A stretch of 64,000 bases of DNA from Candidatus Fraserbacteria bacterium (GTDB lineage Bacteria > Bipolaricaulota > Bipolaricaulia > RBG-16-55-9 > JAJCYT01). This document shows positions 42,676 through 52,073 of this stretch, in pieces. Below the pieces are notes generated by a model. It did not search any database, had not been told where the DNA came from, and saw only the letters and a list, made by a program, of their open reading frames with translations. Each line of letters opens with the position of its first letter. Within the stretch, counting starts at the first letter, position 1. Both the position numbers and the translations under genes were made by a program. The stretch covers positions 25,962 to 89,961 of the forward strand of contig JAJCYT010000009.1 of assembly GCA_029262795.1 (NCBI GenBank), in the 5' to 3' direction.

Positions 42676-43863
42676 CTATGTTTCTTTCAATATTCCTTGT
42701 TTTTCTAGAATATATAGTCCACCTAACATATCGCTGAGTAGCACGAAATTTCCATATGGGAAAACTCCAAAAGCCCCTGAAAAAGGATTGTCACTATGCT
42801 TATTGAAGGCAGTTTCGAATCGAGCCACTTCCTTTGGGCCTTCCAATTCTTCAAATTGAAGGACACGCAGCCCCTCAAGATAATATGAAACATAAGCAAA
42901 ATCTCCATTAACAACCACGTTGTGGGGTAAAGTATCGCTTCCCAATCGAAAAAAACCTGCAAGTTGGATTCTACCTTGATTTGAAACCTTAAATACCCGT
43001 ACACCTTCTCCGATTACCTCGTCTGTCGTCCAAACAAGGGTTTCATCTTCTGAAGGCCATACATTGTGGGTTGAGGGCAATGTTCCTCTGGGTTTGAGGA
43101 AAGGTTTATATTGTTCGTGGCCGACAACAGTGAATTGGAGCTCGGATGGGGAGTCTAAGTTTTGGAATTCGACAATCCAGAATCCTGTATTCCAGCCAGC
43201 AACGTAAAGCCGGTTCTCAATCATGGTTATGTCATGTACGTTTACCATCTGTTCAGGCATATCTTCCGGTTCAATGAGTGGTCCAATATCACGAGGTTGA
43301 GTGGGATCTGATAAGTCAACCATCCACAATCGGTTTTCAATCATATGTGGAGAAAGACCTCCACCTCCGACAGATTCATACGACGCGATAAAGCCCACTT
43401 GGCCAGCAATAAAAATATTATGGGCTCCTGCAAATTTATTTGTGGTGTATCTTGTGATGAGTCTAGGGGCGGTGAAATCATCCACATTATATATTAACAT
43501 AGTTGCACCATCTGAAGAACGTTGTAGGCCAATATATAGAAGTCCATTATGGAGCTTGACATCCCAGCTATGGTCTCCTGACTGCAATTCAAGTGTGTTG
43601 TAAATTGGATTATTCATATCGTTAAGATTTACTAAATAGACTCGAGAATCGGCAGAAACTGCGGCTAGATCATTATCAGCCCAAACATCTAATGCTCGTG
43701 CCTTTAATGAAAAAGCTTCACCTACAGGAACATCTATCATGGGAAATTGAATTTGACTTACGAGCTTCAACAATGGTTCAACTTCAGCCATAATTGCATA
43801 TGAACTAATAATTAAAGCAAAGATAAGCAAGAAACATGTAAATATTAGTTTATAGTATTTCAT
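42676..43863 (-). CDS. exported LVIVD-type beta-propeller protein
   Basis: 395 residues with a signal peptide (about 5-26). Repeats of about 45 residues carry YLVNLNDMNNPIY, LWMVDLSDPTQPRDIG and FWIVEFQNLDSP, the V-D-x-S-x-P-x-x-P text of LVIVD/choice-of-anchor-B propellers, with HNVW and LPHNVVVNGDFAYVSYY between them. It is the last gene of a unit with the MFS and methyltransferase genes; its ATG overlaps the MFS stop. Function unknown; an extracytoplasmic binding protein. Confidence 0.85.
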   Translation of the reverse strand: MKYYKLIFTCFLLIFALIISSYAIMAEVEPLLKLVSQIQFPMIDVPVGEAFSLKARALDVWADNDLAAVSADSRVYLVNLNDMNNPIYNTLELQSGDHSWDVKLHNGLLYIGLQRSSDGATMLIYNVDDFTAPRLITRYTTNKFAGAHNIFIAGQVGFIASYESVGGGGLSPHMIENRLWMVDLSDPTQPRDIGPLIEPEDMPEQMVNVHDITMIENRLYVAGWNTGFWIVEFQNLDSPSELQFTVVGHEQYKPFLKPRGTLPSTHNVWPSEDETLVWTTDEVIGEGVRVFKVSNQGRIQLAGFFRLGSDTLPHNVVVNGDFAYVSYYLEGLRVLQFEELEGPKEVARFETAFNKHSDNPFSGAFGVFPYGNFVLLSDMLGGLYILEKQGILKET

Positions 43864-45086
43864 GGTTCCTCCGATGAGTTGAGTGTTTTTGAGACGATTT
43901 TAAATCTTTTTGTGATTGGCATTATGAACCCTGCAAATCCGAGTGTCATTGCCAATAAAGCCCTTGAAAATCCAAAACGATCAACAACCCACCCTGAGAG
44001 TGGTTGCAACGGAATCAAGAATGCATGCTCGAACAAAGAATAAAACGATCCAACTGTCGCCCTAAGATTATCTGGCGTTGCCCTCTGAATTTTCGCACCG
44101 ATAAAAGGCTCAAATATAGCAAATACAAACTCCATTGCTATTAGGCTAAAAATGATAAATGCGATAGGCAATGTCCAAAGCGGAATCAGTAAACAAACAA
44201 TGATAATTGGAAAAATAAAGATCAGCGCGTTTTCTTTCACGTGTTTAAGTATTCTGGGTACAAGAAAACCGCCAATGACCCTGAACATACTGAAGGCAAA
44301 AAACACAACTCCGAGCATAGCTATTGGTACACCTTGTTCTACCAAGAAAGGTTGGATCAAGAAATTAAGAAGTGAACAAACTAACATAATGCCTGTTCCG
44401 TATAAGAAAACCGAACGCAATGGCCCTTGAATTATATTTTGCAATAACGATTCTTTCATTACTACCCAATAAGCAGACCATTGTGTTGAAGATACAGGTT
44501 GAATTTTAGGAGGCTCTTTGAAAAAGAAAACGGCAACCACACTCAAAAATCCAAATAGAGCACTAATCAAAATGGGCCATGATAAATCGATGGCAGCTAA
44601 GGGAGCACCTATTAAGCCTGAAATGGCATACATTGAATGTCGGAGTGAACTTGATCGACCCAAAATTTTAGCATATTCATCCTCCCTCCCCATCGACTTT
44701 AGCGTGTCATAAAGCAAAGCTGTACCTGACCCAGAGAGAAATGTAAATCCAATTGACCAAGTTATGTAAGCTAGAGCCAACAAAGGAAAGTTAGGAGCCA
44801 ATCCAAATCCCAAAATCCCAACTGTGTAAAGGGTATGGCCTATAATCAATGATTGCTTTCGTCCATAGAGGTCTGCAAAGGCTCCTGTTGGAACTTCGCA
44901 AAGAATCCATGTTATTGCAAATGCCGCTTCTAACAAGCCTATTTCAGCAAGACTTATCTGACGATATTGTTGTAGGTAAATTACCCAAACAGGTGCCCAC
45001 AAAAACACAGAGGACAGTGCCTTTTGAATAAAAAAAATAGGAATATTTATGCTCAGATTCTTGGCATTATTATTGATGTCAGTCAT
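43860..45086 (-). CDS. MFS transporter
   Basis: 408 residues with twelve TM helices. Loop 2-3 carries the MFS motif GAFADLYGRKQSL (D-x-x-G-R-K/R). It is of the small-molecule exporter type. It overlaps both the methyltransferase and propeller genes by four bases (ATGA), so the three are translated together. The product may be exported after methylation; inference. Confidence 0.9.
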   Translation of the reverse strand: MTDINNNAKNLSINIPIFFIQKALSSVFLWAPVWVIYLQQYRQISLAEIGLLEAAFAITWILCEVPTGAFADLYGRKQSLIIGHTLYTVGILGFGLAPNFPLLALAYITWSIGFTFLSGSGTALLYDTLKSMGREDEYAKILGRSSSLRHSMYAISGLIGAPLAAIDLSWPILISALFGFLSVVAVFFFKEPPKIQPVSSTQWSAYWVVMKESLLQNIIQGPLRSVFLYGTGIMLVCSLLNFLIQPFLVEQGVPIAMLGVVFFAFSMFRVIGGFLVPRILKHVKENALIFIFPIIIVCLLIPLWTLPIAFIIFSLIAMEFVFAIFEPFIGAKIQRATPDNLRATVGSFYSLFEHAFLIPLQPLSGWVVDRFGFSRALLAMTLGFAGFIMPITKRFKIVSKTLNSSEEP

Positions 45087-45877
45087 TTTAGTTTGTCTGC
45101 CACGATAATTAAATGCTCAGATTTTGCTTCAAAAACCTCACCAGTATAGTTTCCATACAAAGCTGATACTTTAAACCCTGTTTCTAATAAAAGTTTTTTT
45201 AATTCTGGATATGTGTAAAGCCTATGGCAGAGTTCGAAGTCTAAGTGTGAATTGTTTTTGATGTGGATTTCGCGCGATGTGCTAATCATGTTAATGGCGT
45301 CTAAATCACCCTCATTTAATATAAAATTGCTGCCATCGCGACTCCACCCGCGAGCGGGAAGTTGGCGAATATCTCCCCGAACTAAATGAAAAAATAGATT
45401 GTAACAATCTAAGAGTAAGCGACCATTAGAACCCAAAGCCTTGTGAATAGCTTTTAATGTTGCAAGATTTCCTTCATCATCAAGAATTCCAAAACTATAA
45501 TACATTACAATGCAAGCATCAAAAAAAGCTTGAAAGGGTATTTCCCGCATATCCGCTTCTACAAATTCAACCTCAACTTTGTTATAGTCTGCATCAACTC
45601 GGGCTTTTTCCAATAGGAATGGCGAAACATCTATGCCAACCGAACGGTACCCACGATGGGCAAGTTCAATAGTGTGGCGTCCCCAACCACAACAAAGATC
45701 CAATATGGATCCTGTAGGGGATATTCCTAATGTCTTAATCACAAAATCTATTTCTGATTGGGTTTGCTCTACAGTGTGCCATTTATGATGCTGTTCATAA
45801 AACTTTTTTACATTAGAATCAACGTAATACTTTTTCCACCATTCAGTTTCTTTACCTTGGTCGTCATCAAATTTCAT
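45083..45877 (-). CDS. SAM-dependent methyltransferase (class I)
   Basis: 264 residues. Motif I is ILDLCCGWGRHTIELA, the acidic end of strand 2 is VGIDVSPFLLEKA, and motif II/III are FVEADMREIPF and ALGSNGRLLLD. The N-terminus (KKFYEQHHKWHTVEQTQSEIDFV) is the usual cap of small-molecule methyltransferases. Substrate unknown. It is second in the operon led by 46009-46512. Confidence 0.92.
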   Translation of the reverse strand: MKFDDDQGKETEWWKKYYVDSNVKKFYEQHHKWHTVEQTQSEIDFVIKTLGISPTGSILDLCCGWGRHTIELAHRGYRSVGIDVSPFLLEKARVDADYNKVEVEFVEADMREIPFQAFFDACIVMYYSFGILDDEGNLATLKAIHKALGSNGRLLLDCYNLFFHLVRGDIRQLPARGWSRDGSNFILNEGDLDAINMISTSREIHIKNNSHLDFELCHRLYTYPELKKLLLETGFKVSALYGNYTGEVFEAKSEHLIIVADKLK

Positions 45878-46008
45878 ATTCCCTTTTAAAAAGATCAGTT
45901 GCCTATTTTAGATAAACAACTGATCTTTTCTTCAACAACTATGCCACAAGCGATTAAGTACACTTGTGTAGAATTATGCTGCTCACAAGCGGGTCTACAT
46001 GCTCTTAA

Positions 46009-46512
46009 CTAACAAGCAATAAATATTTTAGCACTAATATAGTTGTCTTGAGCAACATCTTTTATAGTATGCGCAAAAGCTGCTCGTGCAGACACAGGGG
46101 CTGAAGCTACCGCTGCCTCAGTATCGCCAACTGAACTTAGAAATTTTATCTTCATCTGTTCGCCCACACAATGAACACCTTTATTTTCCATTATCGCCTG
46201 TGAAAGTTTTGAAGGTACATCTTGAAGGTCTTCTGCTCGCCAAATATAAACGTTCCAATTGTCTGAATTGTCTCCAGCATGCTCGAAAAATCTTAATTCA
46301 GCGCGGTTTTCTCCCTCAACTGCCAAAGCGAATACGCGTCTTTCCATGAGATTAATTGAAAGCTGGTCCATTTGGTGGAGAATTGCCTCAGAATTTCCAT
46401 ACAAGATGTGCTCAGTCGTGTATCGAGGTTCAACATGACACACCCAAGCTTTTATTTCTTCTTTGTTGGACTTACCCGCTTTATCTTGTCTCTCTGCTAT
46501 AGCTTTGGACAT
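46009..46512 (-). CDS. hypothetical protein heading a methyltransferase/MFS operon
   Basis: 167 residues; the start follows AAGGAGG at good spacing, with a strong promoter before it. Not recognised. It is soluble, with no signal peptide; the centre is a mixed alpha/beta stretch (VFALAVEGENRAELRFFEH, NWNVYIWRAEDL). The C-terminus (about 130-167) is Ala-rich with AAVASAPVSARAAFAHT and ends in Cys. It could be an enzyme subunit or, less likely, a precursor peptide for the modifying genes behind it. Confidence 0.55.
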   Translation of the reverse strand: MSKAIAERQDKAGKSNKEEIKAWVCHVEPRYTTEHILYGNSEAILHQMDQLSINLMERRVFALAVEGENRAELRFFEHAGDNSDNWNVYIWRAEDLQDVPSKLSQAIMENKGVHCVGEQMKIKFLSSVGDTEAAVASAPVSARAAFAHTIKDVAQDNYISAKIFIAC

Positions 46513-46539
46513 ATATCCTCCTTGTAAAGATAGTATTAT

Positions 46540-46568
46540 ATCATAGCATAAAAACGCTGATTGTACAA
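46540..46568 (-). promoter_or_regulatory. sigma70-like promoter
   Basis: On the minus strand TTGTAC (46563-46568) and TATGAT (46540-46545) have a 17-base spacer, 27 bases before the start at 46512. Good match to a housekeeping promoter. Confidence 0.65.
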
Positions 46569-47275
46569 ATTAAAGGATATTATCAGAAAAGAAGTATATG
46601 TAAACCAACGTTAGTATCTATTATATTAAAATATTACTCATAAATAGCTTAGTGGGATTTTAATTTAATAGAGTTCGGTCTAAGACTACAAATTGCTTAC
46701 CAAAATCGAAATTATAAATATTAAATGATATATTGGATTCCCATTGCCAAGCCCGTGGCGCTTAATGCAATCGATTTGCTGAATTAGAGATTAAACAGAA
46801 TCTGACACACCTTGTGCACGAATGTGACATGACCATAGTTCTCTAGAATGATGTTTGAAATGGAGCGTTATAATATCTTAACAAGAAACGGATGTAATTA
46901 ATACATGGGCACATTTTTACTGGAAATAATAATTAAGTGACCAAGTCTTGCAGGGTCATACTATTGTAGACAACAAAAGCCGCATACAAAAGGATATTAA
47001 GAGAATCAAAGGAAGCCACCTAATTGACTTTTGTGACTTTAGATGTTTGCCAATTAAGTCTTAATTGTGGATCTGGTTTCTGGGGGTCGGCCAGCTAATC
47101 TAACAAGATCAAATATGCTATAGAATTCAGATCCCACTGATTTTCTCATCTTTCAAAACCTGTTGAGTTTCAGTGGCCTGATACTCAACCTCGTTCTTGT
47201 TATTATGAATGCTGAAAATGAATTCATAATATTTTGAGGTGTGGCAATTGTGTCAAACAGGAAATCTCGGCTTAG
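46569..47275. other. long intergenic region
   Basis: About 700 AT-rich bases between divergent genes. No coding frame is supported. It contains copy 3 of the 27-bp inverted repeat (46803-46829). I see no RNA gene or other structure. Confidence 0.6.
46803..46829. repeat. 27-bp dispersed inverted repeat, copy 3
   Basis: TGACACACCT, then TGTGCAC, then GAATGTGACA. The centre and right arm are identical to copy 2; the left arm has four changes. Same orientation as the other copies. Confidence 0.7.
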
Positions 47276-48532
47276 ATGAGCGATATGCCGACACAAGACC
47301 GAATGTTTTTTCGGTTTGCGTTGTATGGTTTTTTAAAAAACCTCCGGTTTTATGATCCATTTATCATTCTTATTTTTCGTGATAGCGGCCTTTCGTTTTT
47401 AGAAATCGGCTTGCTATACACGATCCGCGAAATCTCAATTAATTTCCTAGAAATTCCAACGGGTATGTTTGCCGATGCGTTTGGACGCCGCAAAGCGATG
47501 GTCATGGCCTTTTCCAGCTACATTATTTCATTCGTTATCTTTTATTCGTTTAGCGATTTCAGTGCATATGTTTTAGCAATGATATGTTTTGCCTTTGGGG
47601 AAGCATTTCGCTCCGGCACACACAAAGCCCTTATTATAGAACACCTTAAGCTCAACAACAGGGAAGATCAAAAAGTTTCATATTACGGACGGACGCGAGC
47701 TGCATCCCAGTTCGGTTCGGCTATTAATGCCATCATCGCAGCAGCCTTGGTGTTTTTCACAGGGGAGTATCGGTATATGTTTCTGGCAGCAGTCTTGCCG
47801 TATGCGTTGAACTTTATAAATCTAATAACCTACCCCAAATCACTTGACGGTTCCTTGACCCAGGTAAAGTGGCACAACTTCGGCGAGCAAATGAAGCTAA
47901 CTCTGATGGCATTTGTGGCGATTTTCAAGAACCTTTACGCTATGAAATCCATTCTCAGCAGCGCCGGTTTCACAGCATTTTTCAAAACCACCAAGGATTA
48001 TGTTCAGCCTATTCTTCAATCATTTGCACTATCTCTGCCTTTACTGGTGGCGTTTCAAGATGACAAACGAGCCGCCATCGTCATTGGAATCGGATTCTTT
48101 ATTCTCTACATATTCTCTAGCTATTCCGCTCGCAGCGCGGCCACCTTTGCCAGAAGGTTCACAAACATATCTGTCGCCATTAACTTCACATATCTTGCAG
48201 GGGCAGTGATGTTAATATTCGCAGGCTGGGCATCATGGCTGGAATTGAACCTGCTTTCAATAGTAGTTTTCGCAAGCCTGCATATCCTACATAACCTTAG
48301 AAAACCACTCAATGTAGCCAACATCAGCGACCAAATTGAAAGCAAAATGATGGCGTCTGGGCTATCTATAGAATCACAAACTGTAACGTTTTTGACTGCC
48401 ATACTCGCCCCGATTCTGGGAGGATTGGCAGATGCTTTAGGCGTCGGTGCAGCACTCGTTGGACTGGGTTTGTTGATGCTGGCACTGGCGACATTTGTAC
48501 AAGTTAAGGATCAATCTACCAGGTTTGAATAA
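47276..48532 (+). CDS. MFS transporter
   Basis: 418 residues with twelve TM helices and the loop 2-3 motif GMFADAFGRRKAM. The N-terminal RFALYGFLKNLRFYDPFIILIF and the overall layout differ from the MFS at 43860, so it is not a recent copy. Substrate unknown. It is monocistronic; no strong ribosome-binding site. Confidence 0.9.
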   Translation: MSDMPTQDRMFFRFALYGFLKNLRFYDPFIILIFRDSGLSFLEIGLLYTIREISINFLEIPTGMFADAFGRRKAMVMAFSSYIISFVIFYSFSDFSAYVLAMICFAFGEAFRSGTHKALIIEHLKLNNREDQKVSYYGRTRAASQFGSAINAIIAAALVFFTGEYRYMFLAAVLPYALNFINLITYPKSLDGSLTQVKWHNFGEQMKLTLMAFVAIFKNLYAMKSILSSAGFTAFFKTTKDYVQPILQSFALSLPLLVAFQDDKRAAIVIGIGFFILYIFSSYSARSAATFARRFTNISVAINFTYLAGAVMLIFAGWASWLELNLLSIVVFASLHILHNLRKPLNVANISDQIESKMMASGLSIESQTVTFLTAILAPILGGLADALGVGAALVGLGLLMLALATFVQVKDQSTRFE

Positions 48533-48710
48533 TGCAGTGATTCATCCGTTAATCCTTACTAGATAAAATGTAAAGATCAAAATGAACAACCCCACGGCAA
48601 GCAACGGGGTATCAGTCAAGATTAATCTTGTACATGCCTTATACATTAAGGTTCGTTACTCTTACTATTGGATGCTTACCTGGGAATTCTCTCAGTCCAA
48701 ACACACCTTG

Positions 48711-49139
48711 TTAAATACGAACCAAGTGGATGGACACAGAGCTATTACGAACGACTTCTTCAGCAACTGAGCCTAACAGGACACGCTCAAGGCCACGATG
48801 CCCATGCGTACCCATAATAATTAGATCGCAATCCAGTTCATTAACAGCTTGAATGATCAATTCTGCAGGGTGGCCTTTTTTGACATGGGCTTTCACAGAA
48901 CTCACACCACCAGCTTGTAAGGTGTTAGCTGCATCTATAGCAATTTTTTCACACGAGTCAATTACCTGGTGCATCAAACCGACATCAATCACAGGGCTAG
49001 TCGCCCAAATACCAACAAGTTCAACGACGCACAATACATGGACACTTGCATCAAAGCGCTTAGCCATTTCAATTCCTGTATTCAACACTTCTTCCTGGCT
49101 TTTCGCAGCAACGGTTGGAATGAGGATATTCTTGTACAT
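48711..49139 (-). CDS. UspA-family universal stress protein
   Basis: 142 residues. N-terminal ILIPTVAAKSQEEVL, then the ATP-binding loop IIMGTHGHRGLERVLLGSVAEEV (G-x2-G-x9-G-S). It should bind ATP and act in stress adaptation. It lies behind the NhaD/ArsB-type transporter, a common pairing for ion transporters. Confidence 0.93.
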   Translation of the reverse strand: MYKNILIPTVAAKSQEEVLNTGIEMAKRFDASVHVLCVVELVGIWATSPVIDVGLMHQVIDSCEKIAIDAANTLQAGGVSSVKAHVKKGHPAELIIQAVNELDCDLIIMGTHGHRGLERVLLGSVAEEVVRNSSVSIHLVRI

Positions 49140-49192
49140 GTGTAGTTCTCCAAATTAATATTATTTGAACTCTGCGAATCCACTCTCGACTC

Positions 49193-50530
49193 TTAGCGAA
49201 TGGACGAAGAAAAGAAATCGAAAAACAACCACATCAGTACTGAAGCAACCATCAACGTCACCACCATCGCCGGTGTGCCTTTGCGAAACCATAATCCTGG
49301 TGTGATGGCCATGGCTGGGTTGTTTGTGGTTTTAGCAACCCTTTCGGATAGCGTTACAATATACACGTTTGCTGTGCTTCCCAAATGCGTGCCGTTGCCG
49401 CCAAATCCTGCACCCAACGCCAGCGACCACCACAGTGGTGTGACCTCAATTCCTTGTGTTTGCATCCCTAAAATAATCGGAATCATTGCTGCAGTAAAGG
49501 GAATGTTGTCGATCAATGCAGAAAAAACAGCCGCCCCCCACATCAGCAAAAGGCTGGCCATCAGTAAATTTTCCTGAACGAAAGGCATGACGAATTGGCC
49601 AAGATACTCAAGAAAATGACTGTGTTCCACGCCGCCCACAACCACAAACAGCGAGATGAAAAAAATCAGCAACGTAATTTCTACTTTTTCAAAGGTATGG
49701 TCCATATCCACATGACTTCCCACAAGCGCCAGAAGTGTTAAGCCAATAAAAGCAACAAAAGAAGGTTCCCATCCAAGGCTATCGTGAAAAACAAACAGTA
49801 CCACCATCAATGCAAAAATCCCCAGAGACGCATACCAGGTGCGCTTGTGTTTTAAAACATCTGTGTGAACAAGTGAATATTTTCTGGGCGTTACTGCAAG
49901 TTCTTTACGAAACAACACTTTTAGCAGCAATAAAATCGCTAACCAGGCAGCCATGACGATCCCGGCCATGCGAATGAAAAAAGTATTAAAGTCAATGTTG
50001 GCCGCCGATCCAATCATCAGATTAGGAGGGTCACCCACCAACGTTGCTACCCCACCTGTATCGGACAACAGTGCTGCTGCCAGTAAATACGGTATGGGAC
50101 TGACATTTAATGTGCCACAAATCAGTACGATCAGAGGGCCGAAAATCACGACCGTGGTCACATTGTCCAGCAACAGCGATATTACAGTAACCGCTGTACC
50201 CAACAAAACCATCAGCAAAAACAATCTCCCCTTACTGTATTCGGCAATCTTATAGGCAATCAGGTTAAATCCGCCTGTGGAAATCACAATAGAAACAATG
50301 GTCATCATGCTGCCCAGTAAAAAAACCACATTCCAGTCGATGGAATGTAATGCTTCTTCGGGACCATAAAACTGGAAAATTTGCCCTGCAACCACCATCA
50401 CAACAGCACCCAACATGGCAAACTTTGCGCGATGAAATCCGTGCAGACGTTCAGTGAAAATGCCAAAGAACGTTAGTATTAAAATAATGCCAGAAATCAG
50501 CATCTGATTATTCCAAACCAAAGGATCCAT
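49193..50530 (-). CDS. NhaD/ArsB-superfamily ion transporter
   Basis: 445 residues from the ATG at 50530, with GGAGGG upstream. About eleven to twelve TM helices. Motifs of the ion-transporter superfamily are present: LLDNVTTVVIFGPL and SDTGGVATLVGDPPN in the first half and IDNIPFTAAMIP in the second. These DN-T/S re-entrant elements are typical of NhaD Na+/H+ antiporters and ArsB. With UspA, CPA2 and Trk genes nearby, sodium/proton exchange is more likely than arsenite export. Confidence 0.88.
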   Translation of the reverse strand: MDPLVWNNQMLISGIILILTFFGIFTERLHGFHRAKFAMLGAVVMVVAGQIFQFYGPEEALHSIDWNVVFLLGSMMTIVSIVISTGGFNLIAYKIAEYSKGRLFLLMVLLGTAVTVISLLLDNVTTVVIFGPLIVLICGTLNVSPIPYLLAAALLSDTGGVATLVGDPPNLMIGSAANIDFNTFFIRMAGIVMAAWLAILLLLKVLFRKELAVTPRKYSLVHTDVLKHKRTWYASLGIFALMVVLFVFHDSLGWEPSFVAFIGLTLLALVGSHVDMDHTFEKVEITLLIFFISLFVVVGGVEHSHFLEYLGQFVMPFVQENLLMASLLLMWGAAVFSALIDNIPFTAAMIPIILGMQTQGIEVTPLWWSLALGAGFGGNGTHLGSTANVYIVTLSERVAKTTNNPAMAITPGLWFRKGTPAMVVTLMVASVLMWLFFDFFSSSIR

Positions 50531-50741
50531 TATTCTTCCCTCCAAATTTGTAAGGCTAAACAGGTGGAAATTTATTTCCAAGAATTGCCATTAACTTCGA
50601 ATTATTCCTTGCCCACTTAAACAAGAGTCGACCCTCGCAACTATGAGGAGTAACTCTGGAGTGCCTTTCCCACAGCAAAAGTGTTTATTCAGAGATAAGT
50701 TCTTCTCGAATTCCTTCAGAAGATGAAATTCTGATTTGAGA

Positions 50742-51227
50742 TCAGACCTCATTGCCTACCTTAAAAAAGAGGTTGGAAATAAGCAAAGCTAAGCCAAGCA
50801 ATAAAGCGCCTGTACCAACATAGACCAATAATACAGTGAGAAGCGCGCTATGTGCCGCTTCACGCCCAATAGAAGGTGCCAAGAGAAACATACTAAACCA
50901 CGAAAGTGAATACAATCCACCTAAACCGATCAAAGCAGAGCTCAGACGTTTTAAGATTGCTTTCATTCTGGTCATTGACACAAGGATGATTAAAGCCAAG
51001 GTAAATGCACCTATCCCAGTGGCATGAAAGTGAGATCGCTGGGCGTAACGCCAGATTTTATCATTACTGTCTTCATCATGTACTTCTGGGTGACTGATAA
51101 TGCCGTTACTAATAAAGTCTTTAACCGAATCTTCATTGATCCCAAATACAATTCCCATAACAATTCCAAATATTAAAGTAAGCATTGAAAAAGCTAGCCC
51201 TATGCGGATTAGATCTATTCGTAACAT
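50742..51227 (-). CDS. four-helix membrane protein
   Basis: 161 residues from the ATG at 51227, with AGGGG upstream. Four TM helices. Between the first two is a polar loop with HPEVHDEDSND and then YAQRSHFHATGIGAFTL, whose His residues at the start of TM2 could bind haem or metal. Not recognised further. It is in the same-direction run between the DUF2007 and NhaD-type genes. Confidence 0.7.
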   Translation of the reverse strand: MLRIDLIRIGLAFSMLTLIFGIVMGIVFGINEDSVKDFISNGIISHPEVHDEDSNDKIWRYAQRSHFHATGIGAFTLALIILVSMTRMKAILKRLSSALIGLGGLYSLSWFSMFLLAPSIGREAAHSALLTVLLVYVGTGALLLGLALLISNLFFKVGNEV

Positions 51228-51283
51228 CTCTACCCCTTGAGTTATCAAGAACCTCCTGCAAATGGCAAGACAGGTTCACTATT

Positions 51284-51598
51284 TTAGTTAGGTCGACTGG
51301 TACCACAGTTCCAACATGACGAAAATTGTATTTCATGTGTTTCACTACATTGGGAACACTTCCAATAATCTGATAAATGAAGTTGTATTTTTTCTTTATC
51401 CTCGTTCAGTTCTTTGACTAATTCATTCGCACGGTGGAAGTCACTATCTTCTAAGACATAAACTTTTTGTGGAAGCGCCGATTGCCTTACATTAAATACC
51501 TGTTTACCTGACACTTTAGCCATAATTCCATGCGACTCTAAATAGCTCTTCACAAGAAATGCTTCAATTTTCTGATCGGTTGTGAAGACACTTTTCAT
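51284..51598 (-). CDS. DUF2007-like protein with zinc ribbon
   Basis: 104 residues. The N-terminal 65 residues have the DUF2007 layout (FTTDQKIEAFLVKSYLESHGI, then KVYVLEDSDFHRANELV). The C-terminus is a zinc ribbon, KCSQC and CWNCG. DUF2007 is a putative signalling domain of the ferredoxin-like fold, related to PII-like proteins. No clear ribosome-binding site. Confidence 0.8.
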   Translation of the reverse strand: MKSVFTTDQKIEAFLVKSYLESHGIMAKVSGKQVFNVRQSALPQKVYVLEDSDFHRANELVKELNEDKEKIQLHLSDYWKCSQCSETHEIQFSSCWNCGTSRPN

Positions 51599-51611
51599 GA
51601 GTAAAGTTTGT

Positions 51612-52073
51612 TTATCCTGAATGAGACAAATGATCTAATTGCCCCTGTAACCACGCGGAAATAATTTCTAACATATTGATATTGCCTATAATCCTATCTT
51701 GACTATCAAGGACAGGTATCTCATTGATATCAAAGCGAAACATCACCTTTAATAGTTTCTCAAAGGAGTCGTCTTCATAAACATAGGTCGGCTTCCGGAG
51801 TGCTAAATCCCTTGCTGTTTTGGCACTCATCAACTCTAAAAGTGAAACTGCACTTTTTTGTACAGGGGTTTCGCTGACAAAAACGCATCGAGCCAATCTA
51901 CGAAGGGTGATAACTCCCAAAAAATGATCTTCAATATCTTTTACATAGACTTCGCGGGTTTGATGATCCTCCACCATTTTTCTTGCAACTTCTTTTACAT
52001 CGGCATTCTCATAAACAATACTTGGGTCGGTGAATGAAAAGGGTAAGATTTCTTTAACTTTAACGTTTCTCAT
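51612..52073 (-). CDS. CBS-domain pair protein
   Basis: 153 residues from the ATG at 52073, with GAGG upstream and a 14-bp overlap with the antiporter gene. Two CBS motifs: ILPFSFTDPSIVYENADVK to VITLRRLA, and LRKPTYVYEDDSFEKLL to GNINMLEII. CBS pairs bind adenosine nucleotides and gate transporters. It likely regulates the CPA2 antiporter encoded upstream. Confidence 0.88.
   Translation of the reverse strand: MRNVKVKEILPFSFTDPSIVYENADVKEVARKMVEDHQTREVYVKDIEDHFLGVITLRRLARCVFVSETPVQKSAVSLLELMSAKTARDLALRKPTYVYEDDSFEKLLKVMFRFDINEIPVLDSQDRIIGNINMLEIISAWLQGQLDHLSHSG

Noticed and set aside
46009..46512. Protein interpreted as a RiPP precursor for the adjacent methyltransferase
   Set aside because: At 167 residues with a mixed alpha/beta body it is too long and folded-looking. 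No leader motif or cyclase/dehydratase gene is present.
48591..48612. CCCC...GGGG inverted repeat after the MFS gene as a terminator
   Set aside because: Only four to five pairs form, with a long loop and no U-tract; too weak to list.
49193..50530. Naming the transporter ArsB or NhaD outright
   Set aside because: The motifs are common to the whole ion-transporter superfamily. Context favours sodium/proton exchange, but the sequence does not decide.
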